A stretch of 64,000 bases of DNA from NCBI GenBank assembly GCA_014238415.1, contig JABABA010000013.1, forward strand, positions 31,744 through 95,743, given 5' to 3'. The translations under genes were made by a program, and so were the position numbers. The notes under the pieces are model-generated. The model worked only from the letters and a program-made list of their open reading frames with translations, made no database searches and was not told the DNA's origin. Shown in pieces: positions 1 through 8,598 of this stretch. Origin of the DNA: Planctomycetota bacterium (GTDB taxonomy: Bacteria > Planctomycetota > UBA1135 > GCA-002686595). Every line of letters starts with the position of its first letter. Positions within the stretch are counted from its first letter, which is position 1.

Positions 1-2
1 AG

Positions 3-1538
3 GTAGTTGTGCGCGGCGCACGAAAACGCGAGCGCTTCAGTCACACCGTGACCCTCGCAACCGGGGCGGACATTGGCTTATCCGGTGAAGAGTCCAAAGA
101 GGCGGCTCCCAGGGTTTCTGTGCCCATGGTACCGATGATTGTCAAGGCTGACCCCAACAAGCCCTGGATCAAGGTCACCAGTCCTTCGGAAATTGAAAAG
201 AAGAGAGCCGAGGCAGGCCGCGTCCGCGAGGAGATTCGAAAGCTCGAAAAGGAAATTGAATCTGTCGAGTCAGCCTCCGAGGGCGTGCGTATCCGGCGCT
301 TGCGCCGCAGCGACGACAGCGACAACACCGAACACGGTGGCATCTGGATCGAAAATGAAGAAGGGCATGGAAATCGCTCTGAAATCGAGGTCGAGAGAGT
401 CATCGAAGGCAGAGACTTGCAGTTCCATGGCTCGTCTGATGATGTACACACGGAAGTCTGGGTCAAGGGGCCTGGCGACTCGCAGCCCCGCCGGGTCAGT
501 GGGTCTGGAAGTGATCATGAAGGTCTCGTGCGTCGACTGCGCAGGGGAGGTGTGGATGCTCTGCAAGAGGAGCCCATCGAGCTGAAGATTCGCGAACTGC
601 TCGGCGATCTCCATGGCGAGATCGAGATCCATGTCGATGTGGATACCGAAGAAGGCGAAGCCGGCCCCAGGGCTCGCTTCCGTCGAGAGGTGCGCATGGG
701 CGATGGCGAAGAGGGTGGTCACGTTTTCCGCATGCGGCCTTTGAAGGAAGGAGCCGGAGGGGGTGATCGCCGGCACATGGTGCTGGAGATGATTGGCTCC
801 GGGGAATGCGAAGATGAGTCTTGCGAAGGGTGCGAGGACTGCCGAGAAGGCGATTCTTCTCGGCAACGCAGATTCGTTATTGATTTGCACGGAGAAGGCC
901 GCGAAGGAAATAGGTTGTTCTTTGGTGGCCCGGAAGGTCATGACGCAGGCGGTGACGGTCCGCATGCTCCTCACGACGCCCATGATTCCCGGGGTCCTCA
1001 TCGTGAGCATGGTCATGACGCAGGCGGTGACGGTCCGCATGCTCCTCACGACGCCCATGATTCCCGGGGTCCTCATCGTGAGCATGGTCAATGGAGGCGT
1101 ACCGGCATGCCACCTTTTGGGATGACCATGCGCTGCCCTGCCATGCGTGGCTTCCAGTCTCATCGCTCAGGGGGAAATGGACCCAGCGAGGCAGATGAGC
1201 TTCGTCATCAAATCGAAGAACTTCGTATTCAAATCGGAGAACTCAATAATGAGGTGGGAGACCTGCGCAGTACCATGATTCGCATGCGTATCGCTATCGG
1301 TGAGCGCATGCAGCAGTCGGATCGACGTCAGGAATCCGACCAGGTGCGAGGCAGGGATCGCGATCAAGGCAATGATCGTCGTGAGCGCATGGATCGCGGC
1401 CGAGACAACGATCGTCGTGAGCGCACGGATCGCGGCCGAGACAACGATCATCGTGAGCGCACGGATCGCCGCCGGGACAACGATGAGCGCGAGCGCAATG
1501 GCCGACGTCGGCAACGCTCGGACAGGCGAGATGGCTGA
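3..1538 (+). CDS. Low-complexity charged protein with tandem repeats (5' end probably outside the window)
   Basis: I do not recognise a family. The frame is open to the left edge; the first possible start inside the window is a GTG at 9, so the N-terminus may be missing. The protein is highly charged. It has a short coiled-coil-like stretch near residues 60-85, a cysteine cluster near residue 265 (GECEDESCEGCEDC), a His/Asp/Gly-rich block made of two identical 25-residue units encoded at 936-1085, a second coiled coil near residues 395-435, and a C-terminus of four 12-residue Arg/Asp/Glu units (RRERTDRGRDND type). The His/Asp block and Cys cluster could bind metal; this is inference only. A strong hairpin lies just after the stop. 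Confidence 0.6.
   Translation, partial: VVVRGARKRERFSHTVTLATGADIGLSGEESKEAAPRVSVPMVPMIVKADPNKPWIKVTSPSEIEKKRAEAGRVREEIRKLEKEIESVESASEGVRIRRLRRSDDSDNTEHGGIWIENEEGHGNRSEIEVERVIEGRDLQFHGSSDDVHTEVWVKGPGDSQPRRVSGSGSDHEGLVRRLRRGGVDALQEEPIELKIRELLGDLHGEIEIHVDVDTEEGEAGPRARFRREVRMGDGEEGGHVFRMRPLKEGAGGGDRRHMVLEMIGSGECEDESCEGCEDCREGDSSRQRRFVIDLHGEGREGNRLFFGGPEGHDAGGDGPHAPHDAHDSRGPHREHGHDAGGDGPHAPHDAHDSRGPHREHGQWRRTGMPPFGMTMRCPAMRGFQSHRSGGNGPSEADELRHQIEELRIQIGELNNEVGDLRSTMIRMRIAIGERMQQSDRRQESDQVRGRDRDQGNDRRERMDRGRDNDRRERTDRGRDNDHRERTDRRRDNDERERNGRRRQRSDRRDG
936..1085 (+). repeat. Exact 75-bp tandem duplication (2 copies)
   Basis: The 75 bases starting at 936 are repeated without a mismatch from 1011, and the first five bases of a third unit follow. 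The unit is in frame and encodes 25 residues rich in His, Asp, Gly and Pro. Perfect identity, including synonymous positions, points to a recent duplication. Confidence 0.95.
1374..1517 (+). repeat. Four degenerate 36-bp tandem repeats inside the coding region
   Basis: Units begin at 1374, 1410, 1446 and 1482. Each encodes 12 residues with the pattern RxERxDRxRDND. The first three are nearly identical and the fourth is diverged. They are contiguous and coding, so this is a protein repeat and not a CRISPR array. Confidence 0.9.
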
Positions 1539-1560
1539 GAGGTTGCAATGATCCAAGCAG

Positions 1561-1593
1561 ACGGCCCGTCTCTCCGATGGAGAGACGGGCCGT
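1561..1593. terminator. Strong hairpin between convergent genes
   Basis: A perfect 15-bp stem (ACGGCCCGTCTCTCC) with a 3-base loop starts 23 bases after the stop of the first gene and 28 bases before the end of the convergent gene. The following plus-strand bases (CCTGTTCTTT) are only moderately T-rich. It probably ends transcription from the left and may serve both strands. Confidence 0.75.
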
Positions 1594-1620
1594 CCTGTTC
1601 TTTGGGGTCAAAAGCAGTCG

Positions 1621-2151
1621 TCAGGCCGCTTCCTTGCCCTCATCTTCGTCTGAATCGTCGAAGAGGTCATCGGGGAGGAATTCCTTGGGGATATCCAGTG
1701 TCAGCAAGGCTTCAGGCTCCGGTTCCCACGTATGCAGGGTCTTGGCAAGGGTCTTGAGCACATCCTGATCGAGTTCTTGCTGAACTACCTCCAGGAGGTC
1801 GGCTCCAGGATGCTTGACTCCATGGGCTAGAGCTTCGTCAGTCAGGACCAGAATACGATCGCGTACAATGGTTTCCGAGATCAGGGCTCGCTCAAGCAGG
1901 GGCAACAGGCTCAGCCCCAGATTCAGGGGCAGGTTGTGTCGGTCGCACATGCGCTGGAGAAGTTGTTTCGCATCCATGGGAAGTTGACTCCGCATGAAAG
2001 CTACCACACCTCTGAATGTGAGGCGCTTTGACGTGGTCTGGCTGCGCGGTTTGGGCTGAAGCGAGACCTCCTCTCGATCTGATACTCCAATCTGCATTTG
2101 GTGGCCCGGGGCCCCTTGTCTGCTGTCTCGATTGGAGACCGCGGCACCCAT
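1621..2151 (-). CDS. Conserved-looking hypothetical protein with acidic C-terminus
   Basis: A protein of 176 residues, or fewer if a later ATG is used. The first 35 residues are polar and low in complexity, so an internal start at residue 19 or at the MRSQLPMDAK stretch is possible. The middle is helical and hydrophobic (residues 60-125); the end is very acidic (DDLFDDSDEDEG). There is no signal peptide or membrane segment. No family is recognised. It is divergent from the secreted-protein gene at 2232, with about 80 bases between for promoters. Confidence 0.5.
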   Translation of the reverse strand: MGAAVSNRDSRQGAPGHQMQIGVSDREEVSLQPKPRSQTTSKRLTFRGVVAFMRSQLPMDAKQLLQRMCDRHNLPLNLGLSLLPLLERALISETIVRDRILVLTDEALAHGVKHPGADLLEVVQQELDQDVLKTLAKTLHTWEPEPEALLTLDIPKEFLPDDLFDDSDEDEGKEAA

Positions 2152-2231
2152 GCTCCAGAGGCGTTCTACGACACCTCGATGAAGGAATTGCGCGCCACCC
2201 CCTTTTTCCCTGCGTGTGCACCCAGAGCGTC

Positions 2232-2807
2232 ATGAGAGGCATTCTCCTTCTACTGGCGGTGTCGTTGATCGTCACCGCTTCTCAACCCCTATTTGAGCAA
2301 CCCTCTGCAGCAACTGTGTTGCGCATGGATTTGGAGCAGCAGGCTGATCTGGCTGACCTCGTGCTCGAAGGCACCGTGGCTTCCGCTCGTCCCCTGCGGG
2401 CTGCCGATGGAACCATTCGCACGGAGTATGAACTGCTCATTGATCGCACTCTGTGGGGCGAACCTCGCACCCGGCGCACCGTGACTCTGCCCGGAGGCGC
2501 CCTGCCCTCGGGGCTGGTGACTGTGATTCCGGGGATGCCTGTGCTCAGCGTTGGTGAGGATTGCCTCTTGTTGCTTGGTCCAGAAACCACCACAGGCCTA
2601 CGCATTCCCGTGGGGCTGGGCCAGGGTCGCCTGCGTTTGGGCCGTGGTTTCGATGGCCGCCGGACCCTGGCCCAGGATCGTGCTGGCTTGAGTTTTGTCA
2701 GCCGCACGGGCTTGCGCGACGCGGAAGGCGGTAGCATCCAGGACTACTCAGAGGTGATCTCTCGCTTGCAGGCGCGTCTGAATGTGCGTCGCGGGGAGCA
2801 GCGCTGA
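2232..2807 (+). CDS. Small secreted protein coupled to the downstream metalloprotease
   Basis: A protein of 191 residues. I chose the ATG at 2232 because it puts a hydrophobic signal peptide (MRGILLLLAVSLIVTA) at the N-terminus and avoids overlap with the divergent gene; the frame stays open further upstream. The mature part starts with a 'LADLVLEGTV' segment and is otherwise beta-rich. Its stop overlaps the start of the M10-type metalloprotease by one base (TGATG), so the two are probably translationally coupled. Similar small exported proteins beside matrixin-like proteases are something I recall from other bacteria but cannot check here. A role as chaperone, inhibitor or partner of the protease is inference. 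Confidence 0.7.
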   Translation: MRGILLLLAVSLIVTASQPLFEQPSAATVLRMDLEQQADLADLVLEGTVASARPLRAADGTIRTEYELLIDRTLWGEPRTRRTVTLPGGALPSGLVTVIPGMPVLSVGEDCLLLLGPETTTGLRIPVGLGQGRLRLGRGFDGRRTLAQDRAGLSFVSRTGLRDAEGGSIQDYSEVISRLQARLNVRRGEQR

Positions 2808-5014
2808 TGGTACGTGGGAAACAAGTTTCTACCGTTGTCTCGTTGCTGCTGCTGGTCGCTTTGGCCGCTGCTCACGTGCGTATTGTCTACGATGGCAATG
2901 GGCAGGCGATATATTGGAACAATCCTTCCAATGTGTCCGTGGTCATCCAGTCCACTGGCTCCGATAACATCAACGATGGCAGTGATGAAGTCGCCCTGCG
3001 GAATGCTATTGATGCCTGGAACGACGTGACCTCAACAACCGCGACCCTGGTGGAAGTGCAGAGCGCTGCGCAAAAGGCGCGTACGGACTGGCAGGCAGAT
3101 GATATCCACCTGATGATGTTCGATGAGAGCAATCAATCAGGCTACTTCGGACCGTCCAGCGGAACCGTGGCGGTTACTCCGCTGACTTTCTACACCACCG
3201 GTGCGATCATTGACGCGGACGTGCTCTTCAATGGCGGCAGCTATCAGTTCACTACCAACGGCCAGAGTGGGCGTTTTGACATTCAGGATGTGGCTACCCA
3301 TGAACTGGGGCATCTGTTGGGGCTCGATCACTCGGGTGTGGCTGGGGCGACAATGTTCCCCTATGTGGATCCTTCAGTGATTCTACATCGCAGCCTTTCG
3401 GCGGATGATGCGGGTGGCTTGCGCCACATGTATCCGGCCGGATCCTTCGGTCGGATTACAGGCTCTCTTTTCCGGTCGGACGGCACGCCGGTGATCGGGG
3501 CTCAGATCAGTGTGCGCGACAGTACAGGCCGTACCGCCGGAGCGATCTTGACCAACAGTGCTGGCGCTTTCACCGTGCAGGCTCTGGAGTCCGGGACCTA
3601 CAGTGTTCTAGCCGTTCCCATGGATCAGCCCGTGAGTTCTGCGAATCTGTCCAACTGGTACACCATTCAGACCAACTTTGGCGCCACTCTGATGGGTCAG
3701 GTGGTTGTGACCGAGGGTGGCACCTCCAGTATCGGAGGACAGACGGCTCTGCCGAATACGAGCCTTTCCTTGGGCCGCAGCTTTGACGATTTTCCTCAGC
3801 GCGTGATCATGGGGCAGACCACTACCCATCTGTTGCGGGGGGCAGGGCTTGTGCCGGGGAGCACCCTGGTGGCGTCCGATCCGAGCATTGCGATCACGCC
3901 TACTGGCTGGAATGGGTCGTCGGTGCAGTTTCAGGTGACCTGTCCGGCGGGTGTGTCCCTTGGGCACTTTGATCTGAGCGTGACTGATCCTCTTGGAAAC
4001 TTTGAGATCTTGGTGGGGGGGCTGGAGGTCACGCCTCCGAACCCTACGGTGCCCACGGTGAGTCCTTCCGCTGCCATTGGCGCAGGCGGGACAGTGATAT
4101 CGCTCAGTGGAACAGGTTTTCGACCGGGCTGCCGAGTGATCATCGGTGATCAGATCTACGAAGAGGGTCAACCTGGAGGGGCAGTACTGGTGAGTTCCAC
4201 CAGCTTGCGACTGGTGTTGGCGCCAACCATCGGTGGTCTGCACGATGTGGTTGTCATGGATCGCAGTGGGGTCGAGGGGCGCAAGGTCAATGGATTCACT
4301 GTTCAGGCCAACCCTGTCATCGCAAGTGTTTTTCCCGCGGTGGGCCAGTCCTTTGGTGGCACTCTGGTGCGTATCACCGGCAGTGACTTTCAGGTGGGAA
4401 GCAGTGTCCATATTGACGGTGCTTTCCAGCCCTTGGTCAGCGTGATTTCTCCCAGTGAGATCGAGGTGGTGACTACCGGTGGCGTGCCTGGTGGCCCATA
4501 TATCTTGACCGTCCAGGTGCCTAGCGGCGAAGTTGCCAGTTCAGCTTTTCAGTACGAGAGCAAGCCAGATCCGCTCTTGACCGGGGTCAGTCCAGCTAGC
4601 GGCACGGATAAGGGTGGCAACACTGTGACACTGAGCGGCATGCAGCTGCATTCGGACCTGGAAGTGGTCTTCGGCGCTAATCCTTCGACAGGCCAGGGTG
4701 GCAGTCTGGCACAGGTGCTCACCCTAACGGAGAATCAGATCGAAGTCAGCGCACCCCCCTGGTCGGCGAGCTCGGCTTCAGTGCTGCTGCGCGATTCACT
4801 CACCGGCCAGGCGTTCATGTTGACTGGCGCCTACACCTACATCGCCAGCAACCAAAGCAATGTGGGTGGTGCCTGCGGCAGTGTGATTCCCACAGCGCCC
4901 CCCGGTTGGCGTGATCTCTTGAGTGCGGGAGGCTGGTTGTTGTTCCTCTTGGTAATTTGTCTGGGGCGGGCACGGCGAGGATCCTTGGTCGCTCTGGGCT
5001 TGCGAGACCACTAG
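2807..5014 (+). CDS. Secreted matrixin-like (M10) metalloprotease with IPT/TIG repeats and C-terminal anchor
   Basis: A 735-residue exported protein. It has a signal peptide (residues 1-22), then a metzincin catalytic domain with the zinc site HELGHLLGLDH at residues 165-175 and a downstream Met-turn candidate (ATMFPY). A carboxypeptidase-regulatory-like segment follows (about 215-285), then three IPT/TIG-like immunoglobulin folds (about 415-500, 505-585, 590-680), each opening with a 'P.....GG..V.LSG' pattern. The end has a short Cys/Gly segment, one hydrophobic helix (about 700-720) and an Arg-rich tail, resembling a surface-sorting or membrane-anchor signal. It is presumably a cell-surface zinc endopeptidase. 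The start overlaps the stop of the preceding small secreted protein. Confidence 0.88.
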   Translation: MVRGKQVSTVVSLLLLVALAAAHVRIVYDGNGQAIYWNNPSNVSVVIQSTGSDNINDGSDEVALRNAIDAWNDVTSTTATLVEVQSAAQKARTDWQADDIHLMMFDESNQSGYFGPSSGTVAVTPLTFYTTGAIIDADVLFNGGSYQFTTNGQSGRFDIQDVATHELGHLLGLDHSGVAGATMFPYVDPSVILHRSLSADDAGGLRHMYPAGSFGRITGSLFRSDGTPVIGAQISVRDSTGRTAGAILTNSAGAFTVQALESGTYSVLAVPMDQPVSSANLSNWYTIQTNFGATLMGQVVVTEGGTSSIGGQTALPNTSLSLGRSFDDFPQRVIMGQTTTHLLRGAGLVPGSTLVASDPSIAITPTGWNGSSVQFQVTCPAGVSLGHFDLSVTDPLGNFEILVGGLEVTPPNPTVPTVSPSAAIGAGGTVISLSGTGFRPGCRVIIGDQIYEEGQPGGAVLVSSTSLRLVLAPTIGGLHDVVVMDRSGVEGRKVNGFTVQANPVIASVFPAVGQSFGGTLVRITGSDFQVGSSVHIDGAFQPLVSVISPSEIEVVTTGGVPGGPYILTVQVPSGEVASSAFQYESKPDPLLTGVSPASGTDKGGNTVTLSGMQLHSDLEVVFGANPSTGQGGSLAQVLTLTENQIEVSAPPWSASSASVLLRDSLTGQAFMLTGAYTYIASNQSNVGGACGSVIPTAPPGWRDLLSAGGWLLFLLVICLGRARRGSLVALGLRDH

Positions 5015-5125
5015 AGCTTGCCTTGTAGTCCGGGCGAGAACATAGCCTTCCTGGTTGCCGGTGCCTGGGCAGGCGCCAGGCAAATCGCGACGATCAGGTC
5101 CACCCTGCTGCGCTAGACTGGGTCC

Positions 5126-5839
5126 ATGAGCTCCGTCCCCAACCTGGTCTATGACATCGAGGTAGCGGGCCTCCCTTGGGAGGAGGTCGATGAGATTACC
5201 CGCGGCTACTTGATGAGCAAACAGCGCGATGATGCGGCGCGGGAAGCCGTTCGGGAGCGAACCGCCCTGTTTCCTGGCCTGGGCAAGGTGATCGCCATCG
5301 GTATGTGGCTGGTGCAAGAGGAGCGTGGCATGCTGCTGCTGGAGGGCGAGCACGAACCGGAGCAGACTTGGGAAAAGGTTTCTCACTCAAAAATCGAGCG
5401 CGGTTCTGAAGAGCAGATCCTGCGCCGTTTCTGGGAGTTGGTGGATCTCAGCGGAAAGGGCAAGCGAACCCGGCTCGTGACTTTCAATGGGCGTGGCTAT
5501 GACGGACCTGTCTTGATGACCCGGTCTGCTCAACTGGGCATTGCTCCCTCTCGCAACCTGGTGCCTTATCGCTATGACATCAGCGATCATTGTGATCTGT
5601 TCGATGTGCTCGGCTACCAGGGCGCGAGTCGCGATCGGTTTTCATTGGATTATTGGTGTCGTCGTTTTGATGTGGAGAGCCCAAAGGGGTCGATTGACGG
5701 CAGTCAGGTGGCGAAGGCCTACCGCGCGGGCCGCATTGAAGACATTGGCGAATACTGCCTGCGGGATGTGCGCGCGACGGCGCAGTTGTTCCAGCGTCTT
5801 GAAAAGACCTTGCTGCCCCTCTTCAAGGGCGGTTCTTGA
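5126..5839 (+). CDS. Predicted 3'-5' exonuclease, PolB-like DEDDy family
   Basis: A 237-residue cytoplasmic protein with the full set of DEDDy exonuclease motifs: D10 and E12 in VYDIE (ExoI), N121 and D126 in FNGRGYD (ExoII), and Y210/D214 in YCLRD (ExoIII). It matches the stand-alone 'predicted 3'-5' exonuclease related to the exonuclease domain of PolB' group, which has no polymerase domain. The length is usual for that group. It should remove nucleotides from DNA or RNA 3' ends with two metal ions; the physiological substrate is unknown. It is a single gene with a 111-base gap before it. Confidence 0.85.
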   Translation: MSSVPNLVYDIEVAGLPWEEVDEITRGYLMSKQRDDAAREAVRERTALFPGLGKVIAIGMWLVQEERGMLLLEGEHEPEQTWEKVSHSKIERGSEEQILRRFWELVDLSGKGKRTRLVTFNGRGYDGPVLMTRSAQLGIAPSRNLVPYRYDISDHCDLFDVLGYQGASRDRFSLDYWCRRFDVESPKGSIDGSQVAKAYRAGRIEDIGEYCLRDVRATAQLFQRLEKTLLPLFKGGS

Positions 5840-5936
5840 GGGGTAGCGCCTCGTACGGGGACGAACCAACTGGCGAGGGGTCGCGGGGATCAAACCCTGT
5901 GCTTAGGATGGGGCTGTCCCCAAAACCTCTTTTCCC

Positions 5937-8579
5937 ATGCGCAAGACTGTCTCCTCTCTGCCTCTTATCCTTGTCGCCGGCCTCAGCTGGATGTCCGTTC
6001 AAGATTCTGCCAACGCGCCTCGCGACCTGGTGATTGAAGTGCATGTGCTTGACGCGGTACGCAATCCCCTGCCCTTCGTGGGGCAGTTGACCGTGCATCA
6101 TCCGGGTGAGATCCAGGGAGACATTCAACTCACCGGGGTCGAGGTTCAAAACAACGGATCTGTTCTTTGGAGCCAGGACCTGGACATCAGCCTGCGCGGG
6201 GACAGTGAGTACGGAGACCTGCAGGGTCTCATCGAACGCCTTCCAGAGGGTGTGGCTCCTCACCATGGGGATGCCCATGAGCGGGTCTATAGTGACCCCA
6301 GTGATCCCGAATTCACCTTGCTGCAGGGCTTGGAGGTACGTGACGATGTTATACGCCGTGTACATGCGCTGAGCAATCGGTTGGCGGCCGGGGAACGTCC
6401 CTCCTTTACGCAACCCAGATTGATCGTGCCTGCGGATCAGTTGATGTTCCCCGATGCACCCCCAGGCACCGAGGTCAGTGTTGATCTGGTCTTGCACTAC
6501 ACCCTGGCCTCCGGGGTCCAGCGCACCCGCAGCCTGAATCACTTGATCCAGAAATTGCCCTCGTTGCCTCGTGTCCTTGGGAACTTGGAATCGGGAGCGG
6601 GCTACACCATCCACCCGGGAGACTTGCACGTGCACTCTTGCCATGGCGAGGCCGCAGGCGCGTGCGCGCCCTCGGACAACTGCGCCGCTGAGTCGTTTCA
6701 GCTGTCGGGTTCTTTCTCCTTTGCCGAACTCAAGACCCAGTTCCAGGCACTTGGTGTTGACTGGTTCACCTCTACCGACCACAGCTATTGCGTTGACACG
6801 GACGCCGAGTACGCAGCGGTGGTGAGCGAGTGCGCTGCCATTGTGGATGCAAACTTCATTGCCATCCCCGACATGGAACTGTCCAGTGAAGAGCAGGGTC
6901 CCCAGACTGGTTCGGATCTATTTGATTTACTCTGCTTGTTCGGCCCATCGGCCAACCACATGGGCGCTCATGGCATCAGTACGCGCCTCTATGGGGGCGA
7001 CAGTGGATTCTTGGGGTTTTGCAACGGACTCTTCTCCACGGCCCTGAACGGTTTCATCAGCAATATCAGCGCTGTCAACGCCCAGGGCGGTTGGACGATT
7101 GCGAATCACCCGGCTGCAGGAGAACTGGGCTGGAACAGTCGTGAAGCAACCGTGGGACAAGAGGCCGGTGGATTGCACGGGGTCGAGGTTTGGAACGGCA
7201 CATCCATGTCAGGCCAGGGCGGCGGAGTTGGGGCTTGGGTCGATTGGCTTCTGGCTGGTCGTCGGCTCTATGCCTATTCCGGCAGTGACACCCACGACGA
7301 GGCCCATGGCTTTGGGGCCAACTGTGCTCTTGTGGATGGCGCATTCACCCAGGCCAATCTTGAGGATGCCCTGCGCGCTGGGCGCAGCTTCATCTCCAAT
7401 GGACCAGGCCTGGTGATCGAAGTTGGCTATGGAGGCGCTGACCTGGAGATGGGTACGGTGCAGTCTCTTCCGTATCCGGTTCCCAGCGCTCCGGTGGAAG
7501 TGCGTGCACATTTTGACACGGTGGGAGCCTCTGGGACCGTGACTCTCTTCAGAGGGCAGGTTGGCGCCGCTGGGGAAGTGGTCATGGGAATTTCCCCTGG
7601 GCAGACCGGCGTGGGGACTTACTCTGTGGCCATGAGTCTGATCGCTTCCTCGCGCTCCTGGGTGCGCGCCTATTTTGAATCCGATGACGGAGCCTTGGTG
7701 GCTTACAGCAATCCGATTTTCTTCGAAGCCCCGGCCCCCGGTTGCAACGCTGATACCTTCAGTCCGAACCACACCTGCGCCACGGCGGCCCCCTTGGTGA
7801 ATGGGTCCTACAACCTGGAGGTTTGCAAGAGCGAGCCGGATTTCCTGAGCTTCACTGTCGCAGCTGGGGACACCTTTGACGCTTGGATGACCTTCACCAC
7901 GGGCGTTGCGGATGTGGACGTGATGCTCTACGACGCGGGTGCCTGCAGTGATGACCAGAATTCGGGCTGCACGAGCACGCTTGCCTGCGGCTTCTCTGGA
8001 TCCGACAACGAATCCTTGAATTGGACCAATGCCTCAGGTGCCGATGTGGACTGTTTGATGCGCATTCATGTCTGGCCTGGCTCCCCAGGGGATGCCAATT
8101 ACTATGCCCTTGATGTAATGGGCATAACGCCGGGAGGCCCTTCGATCAACAGCTTCTGTGATCCGGCCAATGCGAATTCATCTGGTAGCCCGGTTACCCT
8201 GGCTGCATCTTCTAGCGGTGTACTCTTGCACCTGGAGGCCACAGGTGGACCTGCCGGGCAATTCGGTTTCATGCTTGTTTCAGGCGTATCCGTAGCTGGC
8301 ATTCCGGTGAGCGCGGGCCTGCTCTGTCTTGGGGCTCCGATCGGGCGTTACAACGCCACCGCAGGCGGCGCATTGAACTCCCTGGGTCAGTTCTCCAGCG
8401 CAGGAGTCCTGGTGAACCTGGTAGGAACCTCTACCACTGGCACCGGGTTCGACGTGCCCACGTCCCTGCCGAACCCTCCGGGCGGAATCATCATCCCAGG
8501 AGCCACCTGGAACTTCCAGCTCTGGTATCGCGATGGTGCCAGTTCGAACTTCTCCAGCGGAATCGAGGCCGGGTTCTAG
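5937..8579 (+). CDS. Secreted PHP/CehA-type metallohydrolase with PPC and shared C-terminal domain
   Basis: An 880-residue exported protein with a signal peptide at residues 1-25. After a beta-rich N-terminal part comes a PHP-superfamily metal-dependent hydrolase domain: GDLHVHS (metal ligands H231 and H233), TSTDHS near residue 280, a NHPAAGELGW segment and YSGSDTH near 445. This is the CehA/McbA type of phosphoesterase. A Cys-containing pre-peptidase C-terminal (PPC-like) domain spans about 600-720. The last 150 residues form the domain with LLCLGAPIGRY and FQLWYRD that also ends the proteins at 53184-55727 and 61063-64000. The substrate is unknown; the enzyme probably acts outside the cytoplasm. 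The gene stands alone and is convergent with the next. Confidence 0.82.
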   Translation: MRKTVSSLPLILVAGLSWMSVQDSANAPRDLVIEVHVLDAVRNPLPFVGQLTVHHPGEIQGDIQLTGVEVQNNGSVLWSQDLDISLRGDSEYGDLQGLIERLPEGVAPHHGDAHERVYSDPSDPEFTLLQGLEVRDDVIRRVHALSNRLAAGERPSFTQPRLIVPADQLMFPDAPPGTEVSVDLVLHYTLASGVQRTRSLNHLIQKLPSLPRVLGNLESGAGYTIHPGDLHVHSCHGEAAGACAPSDNCAAESFQLSGSFSFAELKTQFQALGVDWFTSTDHSYCVDTDAEYAAVVSECAAIVDANFIAIPDMELSSEEQGPQTGSDLFDLLCLFGPSANHMGAHGISTRLYGGDSGFLGFCNGLFSTALNGFISNISAVNAQGGWTIANHPAAGELGWNSREATVGQEAGGLHGVEVWNGTSMSGQGGGVGAWVDWLLAGRRLYAYSGSDTHDEAHGFGANCALVDGAFTQANLEDALRAGRSFISNGPGLVIEVGYGGADLEMGTVQSLPYPVPSAPVEVRAHFDTVGASGTVTLFRGQVGAAGEVVMGISPGQTGVGTYSVAMSLIASSRSWVRAYFESDDGALVAYSNPIFFEAPAPGCNADTFSPNHTCATAAPLVNGSYNLEVCKSEPDFLSFTVAAGDTFDAWMTFTTGVADVDVMLYDAGACSDDQNSGCTSTLACGFSGSDNESLNWTNASGADVDCLMRIHVWPGSPGDANYYALDVMGITPGGPSINSFCDPANANSSGSPVTLAASSSGVLLHLEATGGPAGQFGFMLVSGVSVAGIPVSAGLLCLGAPIGRYNATAGGALNSLGQFSSAGVLVNLVGTSTTGTGFDVPTSLPNPPGGIIIPGATWNFQLWYRDGASSNFSSGIEAGF

Positions 8580-8598
8580 GGCTTACCTTGTTGGTCGG

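Noticed and set aside
270..1163. Long open frame on the minus strand opposite the first gene
   Set aside because: It arises from the biased composition and repeats of the plus-strand gene; its translation lacks protein-like features.
1374..1517. CRISPR-like array of 36-bp units
   Set aside because: The units are directly adjacent without spacers and lie in frame within a gene.
3608..4411. 267-codon frame opposite the metalloprotease
   Set aside because: Antisense shadow of the IPT repeat region.
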